IMG/VR virus record: IMGVR_UViG_3300046660_000208
Span: 1 to 61,086 of that record
Source of the DNA: a virus
Length of the DNA stretch: 61,086 bases
Direction: 5' to 3' (one strand)
Part shown: piece after piece, positions 43,373 through 49,771 of the stretch
How positions within the stretch are numbered: the first letter of the stretch is position 1
How the letters are laid out: every line of letters begins with the position of its first letter
Notes under the pieces: model-generated
What the model was told of the DNA's origin: nothing
Databases searched by the model: none
Seen by the model: the letters and a program-made list of their open reading frames with translations, nothing else
Made by a program: the position numbers and the translations under genes

Positions 43373-43484
43373 TTTACATCTCCGATGTATTTTTATAAAG
43401 TTTTTAAAATAAAAGGTCGCTCTGCAACTCTTACTACATTCACCTTGAACGTAGATTTTTAGTCTTGCGTAATTTGAAACTTAG

Positions 43485-43628
43485 TTACGCGTTGTCGGGC
43501 TCATTCACTAGTTCAGTTAACTTACGCTGCGCCGCTCTACGATCTTTAAAAGGTCCAACTCGCACCACGATGTAGGACTCTTGCGTAACGGGATCAGTTT
43601 GTACTTCAGCTAAACCGGTTTGTTTCAT
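43485..43628 (-). CDS. 47-aa SPOR-domain-like peptide
   Basis: ATG at 43628, 12 bases after a consensus -10, with GAGAAA before the start. The core SYIVVRVGPFKDRRAAQRK followed by LTEL matches the second half of SPOR domains (the xVxVGPF-x-DRxxAxxxLxxL pattern), which bind denuded peptidoglycan glycans. There is no signal peptide. It is the first gene of the scaffold-capsid transcript. Confidence 0.6.
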   Translation of the reverse strand: MKQTGLAEVQTDPVTQESYIVVRVGPFKDRRAAQRKLTELVNEPDNA

Positions 43629-43640
43629 TTTATGTTTCTC

Positions 43641-43669
43641 ATTATATACTAAAAATTTAAAAAAGTCAA
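43641..43669 (-). promoter_or_regulatory. strong sigma70-type promoter for scaffold/capsid genes
   Basis: On the - strand CTTGACT, 17 bases, TATAAT. Confidence 0.92.
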
Positions 43670-43676
43670 GGAAAAA

Positions 43677-43862
43677 TTATTTAGTCCATTTTTTATTTGT
43701 TTTTACTTTGACTTTTTCTAAATATTCTTCTAAACTTTCAAGTTCAATACCAAAAAAGGCATCGTCTTCATCTGGCATTGATAATTCAAATTCTTTGAGG
43801 AGAGACTCGATGTCATCTACGTCATCGAAGTCAGGATCAAATTTGCTTAGTTTTTTGGGCAT
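43677..43862 (-). CDS. 61-aa acidic protein
   Basis: MPKKLSKFDPDFDDVDDIES, acidic middle, basic ends (VKVKTNKKWTK). It overlaps the portal gene's 3' end by 26 bases. Unknown; may belong to head assembly by position. Confidence 0.6.
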   Translation of the reverse strand: MPKKLSKFDPDFDDVDDIESLLKEFELSMPDEDDAFFGIELESLEEYLEKVKVKTNKKWTK

Positions 43863-45456
43863 TTGTATTATTCTTATTTAATTTATTTTGTTGTGCCGTA
43901 AAACTCTGCGTCATCTGAAGCTGTGACGTAGCCGCGCTACGATCCTTGGCGTTCTCCTCGACTTCGACCTTGGTCTTGGCGTCGGGGTAACCTTCTTTGC
44001 GTGCTTCGAAATCTGGATCGTTCGGGAACTGGTCTGGATTTTCAAGCATGTTTTTAAATTCATCCAGAGTTAGGCCGTCTGGAATGATATCGGTTTTTTG
44101 AAGAATATCGAAAAGCACATCGATAGGAATGATGCCGTCTTGGTACATCATTGTGAAAGCTCTGAATTCACGAGCATCGATCTGTGCGAATAGGAAATCT
44201 TTATTAACTTCAACGGCAGTTTCGAGCTTATCTAGGTCTTCGTTCTGCCAGTACATCCACCAAGAAAGAAGTCTGGTGAATCCTTCGTTGAGCACGGTGA
44301 CAACGTTTAGGAGAAGAGACATTTCATTCTTCTCTTTTACTTTAACTAGGTTGTCTGATTCCGCGACAGCGGTAGACTTAGTGCCAAGCATTCTGCCACC
44401 CATGGCAGAGATGTTGGCTTCCTTCTCTTCCAAGGCGCGTTCCAAGAAGATCAGGCCTTGACCATTATATTCAGCAATGCCGGGAGCCTTATCACCTTCG
44501 TATTCCCAAACGACGTTAGGGCCAACGACATAATCGCCACCCTTATCATTTGAATTCTTAACTTGGACGTGATAAATTGGAATAGCGGTGTAGAAGCGGC
44601 CATGCTCTAATTGAGCCACGGAACGATAATGACTTAGGTTCATTAGTCCGATGTCTAATAGAGGGGGCTTCTCGACCTGTGGGTTATTTGATAATGTTCC
44701 AAAAAACATGAAAGGAATAAAATCAAATGGAACGCCTAGGCGCTTGGGCTCAATCACTTCAGGCTCTTCGTTTGTGACAAGAGCTAGATTAAAGAACTTG
44801 GTGCGATACACATACTGACGATAGACACCGTCATCATCGAGACGAAGCTTACGGTACACGGCCTTGTAGCGCAGTGAGGTGGTTCTGAGTTGAGCCGCTG
44901 TAGTTTCTCTGTCTTCTTCAATCTCACGTAGCAGGACTTCCTTGAGGACGTAGCGGCCATTCTTCTCAACCACGGACCAGTCAAGAATGTTCTCAGCGAT
45001 ATAATTGACGAGAAATGGCGTGCCATCTCCTGCTTTATCCATATCCAGCAATACGCCGACACGACCAACGTCAAAGATTTGATTCGCTGTGTCACGGATA
45101 AACGTGTTTAGCGAGCTTCCATCTTTGGAAATGGTCTTGATCGACTTTTCAAATTGTTTGGGGAGGTTTTTTACTTTAGGTTCACGTCTGAAGATTGTGC
45201 CGACTAGGCCGTTGGACGTGCGCTGTGTCATATTATAAAAATATGCACGATCTAGGAACGCAGAATATTCGTTAGGGTCCTGAGCATCCATGCGCGGGAG
45301 ATACTGAGTCCCTTTAGCCTTGACCGCAATTTCGCCAAGGAGGGTGTCTCTCATAGTTTCCCACGAATAGCGCCAGTAATTATATTCAGGATGGACCTGA
45401 ACACTTTCCTGACCGACTGCGGTAACAACCTGTAGATTTTTATCGTTAATTGCCAA
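43837..45456 (-). CDS. portal protein (DUF4055 type)
   Basis: 539 aa. DUF4055-type portal features: YWRYSWETMRDTLLGEIAVKAKG near the start, FLDRAYFYNMTQRTSNGLVG, FMFFGTLSNNPQVEKPPLLDIG and the helical RSVAQLEHGRFYTAIPIYHV. The C-terminal ~70 residues are Gln/Asn/Lys-rich. Behind its own promoter; terminase genes are not adjacent. Confidence 0.9.
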   Translation of the reverse strand: MAINDKNLQVVTAVGQESVQVHPEYNYWRYSWETMRDTLLGEIAVKAKGTQYLPRMDAQDPNEYSAFLDRAYFYNMTQRTSNGLVGTIFRREPKVKNLPKQFEKSIKTISKDGSSLNTFIRDTANQIFDVGRVGVLLDMDKAGDGTPFLVNYIAENILDWSVVEKNGRYVLKEVLLREIEEDRETTAAQLRTTSLRYKAVYRKLRLDDDGVYRQYVYRTKFFNLALVTNEEPEVIEPKRLGVPFDFIPFMFFGTLSNNPQVEKPPLLDIGLMNLSHYRSVAQLEHGRFYTAIPIYHVQVKNSNDKGGDYVVGPNVVWEYEGDKAPGIAEYNGQGLIFLERALEEKEANISAMGGRMLGTKSTAVAESDNLVKVKEKNEMSLLLNVVTVLNEGFTRLLSWWMYWQNEDLDKLETAVEVNKDFLFAQIDAREFRAFTMMYQDGIIPIDVLFDILQKTDIIPDGLTLDEFKNMLENPDQFPNDPDFEARKEGYPDAKTKVEVEENAKDRSAATSQLQMTQSFTAQQNKLNKNNTNAQKTKQI

Positions 45457-45488
45457 TGTATTAATCTTTTTATTAATTTATTACATTG

Positions 45489-45517
45489 ACTATATCATAT
45501 AAAAATTAAAAAGTCAA
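45489..45517 (-). promoter_or_regulatory. sigma70-type promoter for the portal gene
   Basis: On the - strand CTTGACT, 17 bases, TATAGT. The spacer equals that of the promoter at 1825. Confidence 0.85.
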
Positions 45518-45541
45518 GAGAAAAAATTAAAAAAGTACAAA

Positions 45542-46021
45542 TTAATCCTTAGTTTTATTTTTAGATCCGAATGTTCCAGTTTGTGAGTGGCAATTTGGAC
45601 ATAAAAATCTTAGATTTTTTATTTCGTTATTTTTCCAATTACCGTCTATATGATCTACGTGCAAAGTTATCGGGTGCCCGCACCAGTCCGATATATCACA
45701 TTCGGAACACTTATATTCAATACCAGATTCCAGAAGTCCTCTTTTTAGGAATTTTGTAGCTACTCTGGTTGATATATTTTCATCAAATATCAAGATTTCG
45801 GATAGATTTTTTTGTTTGTTTGGAAACTTTTTACCTGTACTATAATTCTTGCCATTCAAAAAATGTGAAGTATCTAATCCTAGATTCTTTATTCTTCTAC
45901 TTATATGGGCGTGCGAGCCGCCAGCCATTCTCATTCCTAGTTTTCTGAGGACATCTGATACAGTATCACACTCTGCTACTAACTTTGTTATATCTTCGTC
46001 GGAATATTTATATCTTGGCAT
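45542..46021 (-). CDS. HNH homing-type endonuclease
   Basis: 159 aa, AT-rich gene. Zinc-binding cysteines CSECDISDWCG and CPNCHSQTG flank the HNH core LHVDHIDGNWKNNEIKNLRFL. The N-terminal half has a small DNA-binding segment (SDVLRKLGMRMAGGSHAHIS). It sits between the portal promoter and the tRNA array, a typical free-standing homing endonuclease site. Confidence 0.88.
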   Translation of the reverse strand: MPRYKYSDEDITKLVAECDTVSDVLRKLGMRMAGGSHAHISRRIKNLGLDTSHFLNGKNYSTGKKFPNKQKNLSEILIFDENISTRVATKFLKRGLLESGIEYKCSECDISDWCGHPITLHVDHIDGNWKNNEIKNLRFLCPNCHSQTGTFGSKNKTKD

Positions 46022-46050
46022 TTTATTTTTTTTTATTTAATTTATTTAAT

Positions 46051-46135
46051 TGGTGCGGGTAGAGGGACTCGAACCCCCACGCACAAGGCACAAGTTTCTA
46101 AAACTTGCGTGGCTACCAAATTACACCATACCCGC
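46051..46135 (-). tRNA. tRNA-Leu (UAG)
   Basis: Acceptor GCGGGTA/TACCCGC, A73, CCA encoded. Anticodon stem CAAGT/ACTTG, loop TTTAGAA. Long variable arm (class II), T-loop TTCGAGT. Confidence 0.88.
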
Positions 46136-46136
46136 G

Positions 46137-46209
46137 TACTCCCTGATGGATTTGAACCACCGAATGTCTGGATGTAAACCAGATGCCTTAACCGCTTGGC
46201 GAAAGGAGC
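46137..46209 (-). tRNA. tRNA-Val (UAC)
   Basis: Anticodon stem TCTGG/CCAGA, loop TTTACAT; T-loop TTCAAAT. CCA is not encoded, unlike its neighbours. One base separates it from the tRNA-Leu gene. Confidence 0.88.
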
Positions 46210-46229
46210 GTGTTAAATTTTATAATCTT

Positions 46230-46306
46230 TGGACCGTCTTCCTTGGATTGAACAAGGATATCGCGATCCACAATCGCGCGCTCTAACCAATTGAGCTAAA
46301 GACGGC
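46230..46306 (-). tRNA. tRNA-His (GUG)
   Basis: Anticodon stem CGCGA/TCGCG, loop TTGTGGA. Acceptor CCGTCTT/AAGACGG with an extra G encoded at -1, opposite U73 (not the usual C73), then CCA. The combination G-1:U73 is unusual and relevant to the Thg1-like gene at 822. Confidence 0.88.
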
Positions 46307-46309
46307 TGT

Positions 46310-46383
46310 TGGTTCAGGATGATGGATTCGAACCACCATAACGAGTACCAAAAACTCGCGCCTTACCATTAGACGAATCCTGA
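46310..46383 (-). tRNA. tRNA-Gln (UUG)
   Basis: Acceptor TCAGGAT/ATCCTGA (U1-A72 typical for Gln), A73, CCA encoded; anticodon loop TTTTGGT in stem CGAGT/ACTCG. Confidence 0.9.
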
Positions 46384-46390
46384 TTATTAC

Positions 46391-46498
46391 TTACTTATAG
46401 CGCTCAAGTATATTGGAAAGACCCGCGCCGGGAGGTTGATAAGATGCGCAAGCCGTTACACTAAAGGTGAGGAAGAGAATTACAAATACTTTAAACAT
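46391..46498 (-). CDS. 35-aa mini-lipoprotein
   Basis: ATG at 46498 with GGAAG upstream, overlapping the end of the next gene. MFKVFVILFLTFSVTACASY: signal peptide with lipobox VTAC (Cys17), and a mature tail of only 19 residues (CASYQPPGAGLSNILERYK). Entericidin-like in size. Function unknown; could act in envelope modification. Confidence 0.6.
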   Translation of the reverse strand: MFKVFVILFLTFSVTACASYQPPGAGLSNILERYK

Positions 46499-46673
46499 TT
46501 TCTATTGCTTCCAATTTCTTTTTAGCTTTTTCAATCCCTGCTTCGGCAAAATCTAATAAATATTCGGGGTGACTATCGTCTTTGTCGTGCTCAAGGAAGA
46601 TTTTAAGGTTCCAAATCGCACACTGAATATCGTCTCGATAATGATCGCCGTCTGGTAACGCGAAAAGTCCCAT
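46491..46673 (-). CDS. 60-aa acidic protein
   Basis: ATG at 46673 behind TTTAGGAAATGTT; a longer frame would run into the tRNA-Tyr gene. MGLFALPDGDHYRDDIQCAIW followed by a helical Lys/Glu-rich end. Unknown function. Confidence 0.6.
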   Translation of the reverse strand: MGLFALPDGDHYRDDIQCAIWNLKIFLEHDKDDSHPEYLLDFAEAGIEKAKKKLEAIENV

Positions 46674-46688
46674 AACATTTCCTAAATT

Positions 46689-46771
46689 TGGTGGACGTAG
46701 ATGGAGTTGAACCACCAAGCCTTAAGGACCGGAGCTACAATCCGGCGGGCCTGCCAATGCCCAATACGTCC
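46689..46771 (-). tRNA. tRNA-Tyr (GUA)
   Basis: Acceptor GGACGTA/TACGTCC, A73, CCA encoded; anticodon stem CCGGA/TCCGG with loop TTGTAGC; long variable arm as normal for bacterial Tyr. Confidence 0.9.
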
Positions 46772-46777
46772 TTATCT

Positions 46778-47161
46778 TTAAATAGCGTCTGGATGCTTTT
46801 CCAGTAGTTTCTTCAACTGCTCAATCTCTTTGGCTTTAGCCTTAGCGGCTTTCTTTTCTGCCGATTCGGCTTGCTTTCGCTTGGCTTCGGCTTTCCGTTC
46901 TAGTTCCGCTTTAACCGCTCTAGCTACTTCATCTTTGATGGACTTAATTGCTTGGAGCGCTCCACCTTCAGGCTCGCGTACCAGAATATACTGCTGAGTA
47001 TGGTTATTAACTCTTTGCAGCACATGAAGATTTTGTCTTATAAATTCAAAATCCTCTTCAGAAATTTCTTCCCAATCTGAGATTCCTTGAGTTAGTATTT
47101 GCTCGCAGTCATAATCATCCAAGTGTCTATCGATATACATAAACAATTTAACTTTGACCAT
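46778..47161 (-). CDS. 127-aa protein with C-terminal coiled coil
   Basis: Begins MVKVKLFMYIDRHLDDYDCE; residues ~75-125 are Lys/Ala/Glu-rich (KAEAKRKQAESAEKKAAKAK), a strong coiled coil. Lies between two tRNA genes. No domain recognised. Confidence 0.65.
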   Translation of the reverse strand: MVKVKLFMYIDRHLDDYDCEQILTQGISDWEEISEEDFEFIRQNLHVLQRVNNHTQQYILVREPEGGALQAIKSIKDEVARAVKAELERKAEAKRKQAESAEKKAAKAKAKEIEQLKKLLEKHPDAI

Positions 47162-47177
47162 GACAATCTCCTAAAAT

Positions 47178-47264
47178 TGGCTGGGGAGGCCGGATTCGAA
47201 CCGGCGACGGGCTTTCGCCAATGGATTAACAGTCCATCCCCTGCTACCGCTCGGGTACTCCCCA
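47178..47264 (-). tRNA. tRNA-Asn (GUU) with class II body
   Basis: Acceptor TGGGGAG/CTCCCCA, G73, CCA encoded; anticodon stem ATGGA/TCCAT, loop CTGTTAA. The variable region is 15 bases with its own GGC-GAAA-GCC arm and the D-arm is CCC/GGG, so the body looks Ser/Leu-like. Bacterial tRNA-Asn normally has a 5-base variable loop. Confidence 0.82.
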
Positions 47265-47274
47265 TTATTTTTTC

Positions 47275-47303
47275 ATATTAACACGAAGATTCGTATTTGT
47301 CAA
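47275..47303 (-). promoter_or_regulatory. internal promoter of the tRNA array
   Basis: On the - strand TTGACA, 17 bases, TAATAT, about ten bases before the tRNA-Asn 5' end. Overlaps the small frame 47278-47373. Confidence 0.75.
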
Positions 47304-47373
47304 CCAATTTAACTAACTCTTGATAGGAAAGTGAACTCTTAGTCTTCTTTCTGTTATTGTCAGAGAACGACAT
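47278..47373 (-). CDS. 31-aa small protein
   Basis: ATG at 47373 overlaps the stop of the zinc-finger peptide (TAATG). MSFSDNNRKKTKSSLSYQEL, ends DKYESSC. Coupled translation is plausible, or it is the remnant of a longer zinc-finger gene. Confidence 0.4.
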   Translation of the reverse strand: MSFSDNNRKKTKSSLSYQELVKLVDKYESSC

Positions 47374-47492
47374 TAACTCACAATCATGCCTGAGTGGGGA
47401 GATTTACCTTTACTAGGGCCGTGAATTCTTTTATGGCCATTTAAAGCTTGTGTAGTTCTAAACTGTTTATCACATAAATTACAATTAAACAT
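47373..47492 (-). CDS. 39-aa C2H2 zinc-finger peptide
   Basis: MFNCNLCDKQFRTTQALNGH then KRIH: exact C-x2-C-x12-H-x3-H spacing of a classical C2H2 finger, with a QALNGH helix reminiscent of the plant QALGGH type. C-terminal tail GPSKGKSPHSGMIVS. No good Shine-Dalgarno. Probably binds DNA or RNA; single-finger peptides occur in phages. Confidence 0.65.
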   Translation of the reverse strand: MFNCNLCDKQFRTTQALNGHKRIHGPSKGKSPHSGMIVS

Positions 47493-47516
47493 ATACTATA
47501 AATTAATTTTTAAAAT

Positions 47517-47607
47517 TGGCGGAAGGTGCGAAGATTCGAACTCGCGGTCCCTTTTCAGGGACACTTCTTTAGCAAAGAAGCGGTTTAGGCCTCTCACCCA
47601 ACCTTCC
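47517..47607 (-). tRNA. tRNA-Ser (GCU)
   Basis: Acceptor GGAAGGT/ACCTTCC, G73, CCA encoded; anticodon stem CTTCT/AGAAG, loop TTGCTAA; long variable arm with GTCCC/GGGAC. Confidence 0.9.
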
Positions 47608-47612
47608 AAATT

Positions 47613-47687
47613 TGGAGACTAGGGCCAGTCTCGAACTGGCACGTGACGGCTTTGCAGGCCGTTGCATAACCCTTCTGCCTCCTAGTC
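47613..47687 (-). tRNA. tRNA-Cys (GCA)
   Basis: Acceptor GACTAGG/CCTAGTC, U73 as expected for Cys, CCA encoded; anticodon stem ACGGC/GCCGT, loop CTGCAAA. Confidence 0.9.
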
Positions 47688-47690
47688 GAA

Positions 47691-48302
47691 TTAAATGCTA
47701 GTCTTACCTGTCGCCATGGCACGATCTTCGTCACTGAAACCTAAATTGGCATCAGAGCCCCACTGCTCATAATACATACTGCGGTTTGCAACAGATTTAA
47801 ATGCCTGCTCGTAATTACCTTTGGTCATGTTAAGAGTTGAGCCGGTTAGAACACCTAGCCCGCTGCTCTGGCCGAATGCATCAAAATCAGCGCCGATGAA
47901 TACAACGTCGTAACCAGTTGTTTTGAAGTTATCAAGAATTGTTTTCGTGCCATTCTTATCAAATTCGCGGCTCGCATTTTCAAGGCCGTCAGTAACGATA
48001 ATGATTGAAGCCTTCTTAGGAGCCTTAAGTGTTAGAAGCTGATTCAGCGCGCCAATCGCATCGAACAATGGCGTCATACCACGTGGCAATACTTCTGTGG
48101 CTGAAATCGGATTCCAATCCTTAAGCTTTACGTCTTTTCTAATAACCTTAAACGGTTCTTGATTATCAAAAACTGTTACAGATACTGAAGCCTTAGTCTT
48201 AGCTTCTTTCAAAGCTGTGACATAAGCATTTACAGCGCCGATAGTTTCATCCCAACGAGACTGCATCGAACCGGAACGGTCAATCAAAATTTCTACTTGC
48301 AT
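47691..48302 (-). CDS. von Willebrand factor A domain protein (TerY-like)
   Basis: 203 aa. Starts with the MIDAS motif MQVEILIDRSGSMQSRWDE (DxSxS), later GMTPLFDAIG (MIDAS Thr) and IIIVTDGLENAS (MIDAS Asp). This single-domain vWA type resembles TerY proteins, which bind partners through a metal ion in tellurite/stress and conflict-related systems. No partner genes of those systems are seen here. It lies between tRNA-Cys and tRNA-Ser. Confidence 0.85.
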   Translation of the reverse strand: MQVEILIDRSGSMQSRWDETIGAVNAYVTALKEAKTKASVSVTVFDNQEPFKVIRKDVKLKDWNPISATEVLPRGMTPLFDAIGALNQLLTLKAPKKASIIIVTDGLENASREFDKNGTKTILDNFKTTGYDVVFIGADFDAFGQSSGLGVLTGSTLNMTKGNYEQAFKSVANRSMYYEQWGSDANLGFSDEDRAMATGKTSI

Positions 48303-48327
48303 TATAAGTCCTTTGTCGAGTTAGTTA

Positions 48328-48419
48328 TGGCGGAAGGGGTGGGATTCGAACCCACGGAACCCTCTCGGGTCCTTCGGTTTTCAAGACCGACTCAATCGGC
48401 CAGACTCTGACACCCTTCC
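48328..48419 (-). tRNA. tRNA-Ser (UGA)
   Basis: Acceptor GGAAGGG/CCCTTCC, G73, CCA encoded; anticodon stem TCGGT/ACCGA, loop CTTGAAA; variable arm GGACCC/GGGTTCC. Confidence 0.9.
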
Positions 48420-48423
48420 ATTA

Positions 48424-48505
48424 TGGAGCACGCCGAGGGACTCGAACCCCCATTCTCGTTCCAGTTAGCTTAGTCATCGTTCGTAGCGATGCGGCATAGG
48501 CGTGC
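48424..48505 (-). tRNA. aberrant tRNA-like gene lacking a D-arm (loop reads ACG)
   Basis: Perfect acceptor GCACGCC/GGCGTGC, U73, CCA encoded, normal T-arm with TTCGAGT. The only strong anticodon-like hairpin is CATCG-CTACGAA-CGATG, but just seven bases (TATGCCG) separate it from the acceptor, so no D-arm fits, while 23 bases lie between it and the T-arm. Those 23 bases contain AGCTAACTGGAACGAG, which looks like a D-arm in the wrong place. If the hairpin is the anticodon arm it would read Arg CGU. Confidence 0.5.
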
Positions 48506-48510
48506 ATTAA

Positions 48511-48888
48511 TTAAATATGTGTAATCTTTTTCGCATCTCTGAGGAAAACTTCTGCGCCAATATCCTGCGGCTCAAAATATTCTCTAACGAGATTAATTAC
48601 TTCATTTTCATCATAGTCTTTACAGCTGAAAATGTCAAGATAGAAATCACCGTCATGATCGACAAAGTGACCAGTAATATTTGACGTTTCGATCATTTGA
48701 ATAAATGAAATGCCTGCCTTGACCGGATCGTGAGTGGCGAAACGCTCGATCCAGAGCGGGCCGTATTTAACCATGTCAATCTTTACCACTAGCTCATCAA
48801 CGAACTTAGCGATGTGTTCTTTAGACGTTACGGCAGGGATAGACCCGGCCCGCGCATCAATAATTAGGTGTTTTCCCCAATACTGCAT
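48511..48888 (-). CDS. S-adenosylmethionine decarboxylase-like pyruvoyl enzyme (SpeD/SpeH fold)
   Basis: 125 aa. Starts MQYWGKHLIIDARAG; the segment IQMIETSNITGHFVDHDGDF followed by YLDIFSCKDYDENEV matches the AdoMet decarboxylase core, with a Glu-Thr-Ser at the self-cleavage position and the conserved Cys in the FSCK strand. Known enzymes make decarboxylated AdoMet for spermidine; some phage relatives decarboxylate ornithine or arginine. Either way it points to polyamine metabolism during infection. Confidence 0.75.
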   Translation of the reverse strand: MQYWGKHLIIDARAGSIPAVTSKEHIAKFVDELVVKIDMVKYGPLWIERFATHDPVKAGISFIQMIETSNITGHFVDHDGDFYLDIFSCKDYDENEVINLVREYFEPQDIGAEVFLRDAKKITHI

Positions 48889-49175
48889 TAGATTTCCTCT
48901 AGAACTTCAACGTTAAAGCCCTGACGCTTCGAACCAAAAGGATAAGCCTTACCGAGATTAACTACCGGCGCGTAACGCTCGTGGCGAGGCTTGACATAGG
49001 CCTGATATGCCCTAACAGCTTTACCTTCTTCGTTCCTAAAAACTGTGACGCGGCCTTCTACGAGTTGATCCAGAGGATGGACCTTGTATCCTTCGCTCTT
49101 CTTAGTCTCAGCTACAACAGTGGTAGATACCGTGGCTGTTTCGCCTTCACGTAGTGTAACACTTACATCTTCCAA
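48888..49175 (-). CDS. 95-aa hypothetical protein
   Basis: Begins MEDVSVTLREGETATVSTTVV; beta-rich with VFRNEEGKAVRAYQAYVKPRHERYAP. Its stop overlaps the decarboxylase ATG, so they may be co-translated. No domain recognised. Confidence 0.6.
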   Translation of the reverse strand: MEDVSVTLREGETATVSTTVVAETKKSEGYKVHPLDQLVEGRVTVFRNEEGKAVRAYQAYVKPRHERYAPVVNLGKAYPFGSKRQGFNVEVLEEI

Positions 49176-49209
49176 AATACTTTATCCTTTTTAATTTCTA
49201 ATTTTTAAT

Positions 49210-49284
49210 TGGCACGACGCTCGGAACTCGAATCCGGTTTCTCGGTTTTGGAGACCGACGTTTTACCGCATAAACTATCGCCGC
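49210..49284 (-). tRNA. tRNA-Trp (CCA)
   Basis: Anticodon stem TCGGT/ACCGA, loop CTCCAAA; G73, CCA encoded. The acceptor has two G-U pairs and an A-G mismatch and the T-stem one mismatch, so it is a somewhat degenerate gene. Confidence 0.78.
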
Positions 49285-49287
49285 AAA

Positions 49288-49364
49288 TGGTGGAACAGAA
49301 TGGAATCGAACCACTGACCTTCTGAGCTTCAATCAGACACTCTACCAGACTGAGTTACTGTTCC
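49288..49364 (-). tRNA. tRNA-Phe (GAA)
   Basis: Acceptor GGAACAG/CTGTTCC, A73, CCA encoded; anticodon stem TCTGA/TCAGA, loop TTGAAGC; T-loop TTCGATT. Its first ten bases also encode the end of the 49355-49522 frame. Confidence 0.92.
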
Positions 49365-49522
49365 GAGATTAATTTTCGATAATATTCTATGGAAAAGTAA
49401 TATGTTTTCCCATTCGTATCGTAAGCCATGACGAAGCATAGCCAAACTTTTCGAGTAATACCATCACCCTGATAAGCCTTCACAGGTGACCAAGCGAACC
49501 GTTTTCTATAGGCGTAGTTCAT
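49355..49522 (-). CDS. 55-aa basic protein
   Basis: MNYAYRKRFAWSPVKAYQGD then a beta-rich end (CFVMAYDTNGKTYYFSIEYY). ATG 49522 preferred over an in-frame TTG at 49540. The stop falls inside the tRNA-Phe gene. Function unknown. Confidence 0.5.
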   Translation of the reverse strand: MNYAYRKRFAWSPVKAYQGDGITRKVWLCFVMAYDTNGKTYYFSIEYYRKLISEQ

Positions 49523-49550
49523 TAATGAGACTCGCTTCAAACTTAAATTT

Positions 49551-49625
49551 TGGAGCGGGTGAATGGTATCGAGCCATCCTCTTCAGTTTGGAAAACTGAG
49601 GCCCATCCATCTAGACCACACCAGC
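49551..49625 (-). tRNA. tRNA-Gly (UCC)
   Basis: Anticodon stem TCAGT/ACTGA, loop TTTCCAA; acceptor GCTGGTG/CACCCGC with one T-C mismatch; U73 and CCA encoded; T-loop CTCGATA. Confidence 0.82.
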
Positions 49626-49771
49626 AAATTCTGTGACGGTTACTACCCCTCCGTCGTAGCTATTTCGTTGCTACAGATGTTCCAGTGGTTGGACGGATCG
49701 TTTCAAGTGAGACACCCGTAGGCCCTCGAAACAGGGTTGCAACGATCAAACTACTTGATCCTGTTCTGGAA
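49626..49771 (-). ncRNA. structured non-coding segment between tRNA-Gly and tRNA-Thr
   Basis: No reading frame of note. On the - strand: GATCAA-gtag-TTTGATC, then a 7-bp stem GATCGTT/AACGATC closing CCCT-gtttcg-AGGG, then CCGTC/GACGG closing GTAGC-aacgaaata-GCTAC. The nested helices suggest a folded RNA of about 120 bases. No known RNA family recognised. Confidence 0.45.
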
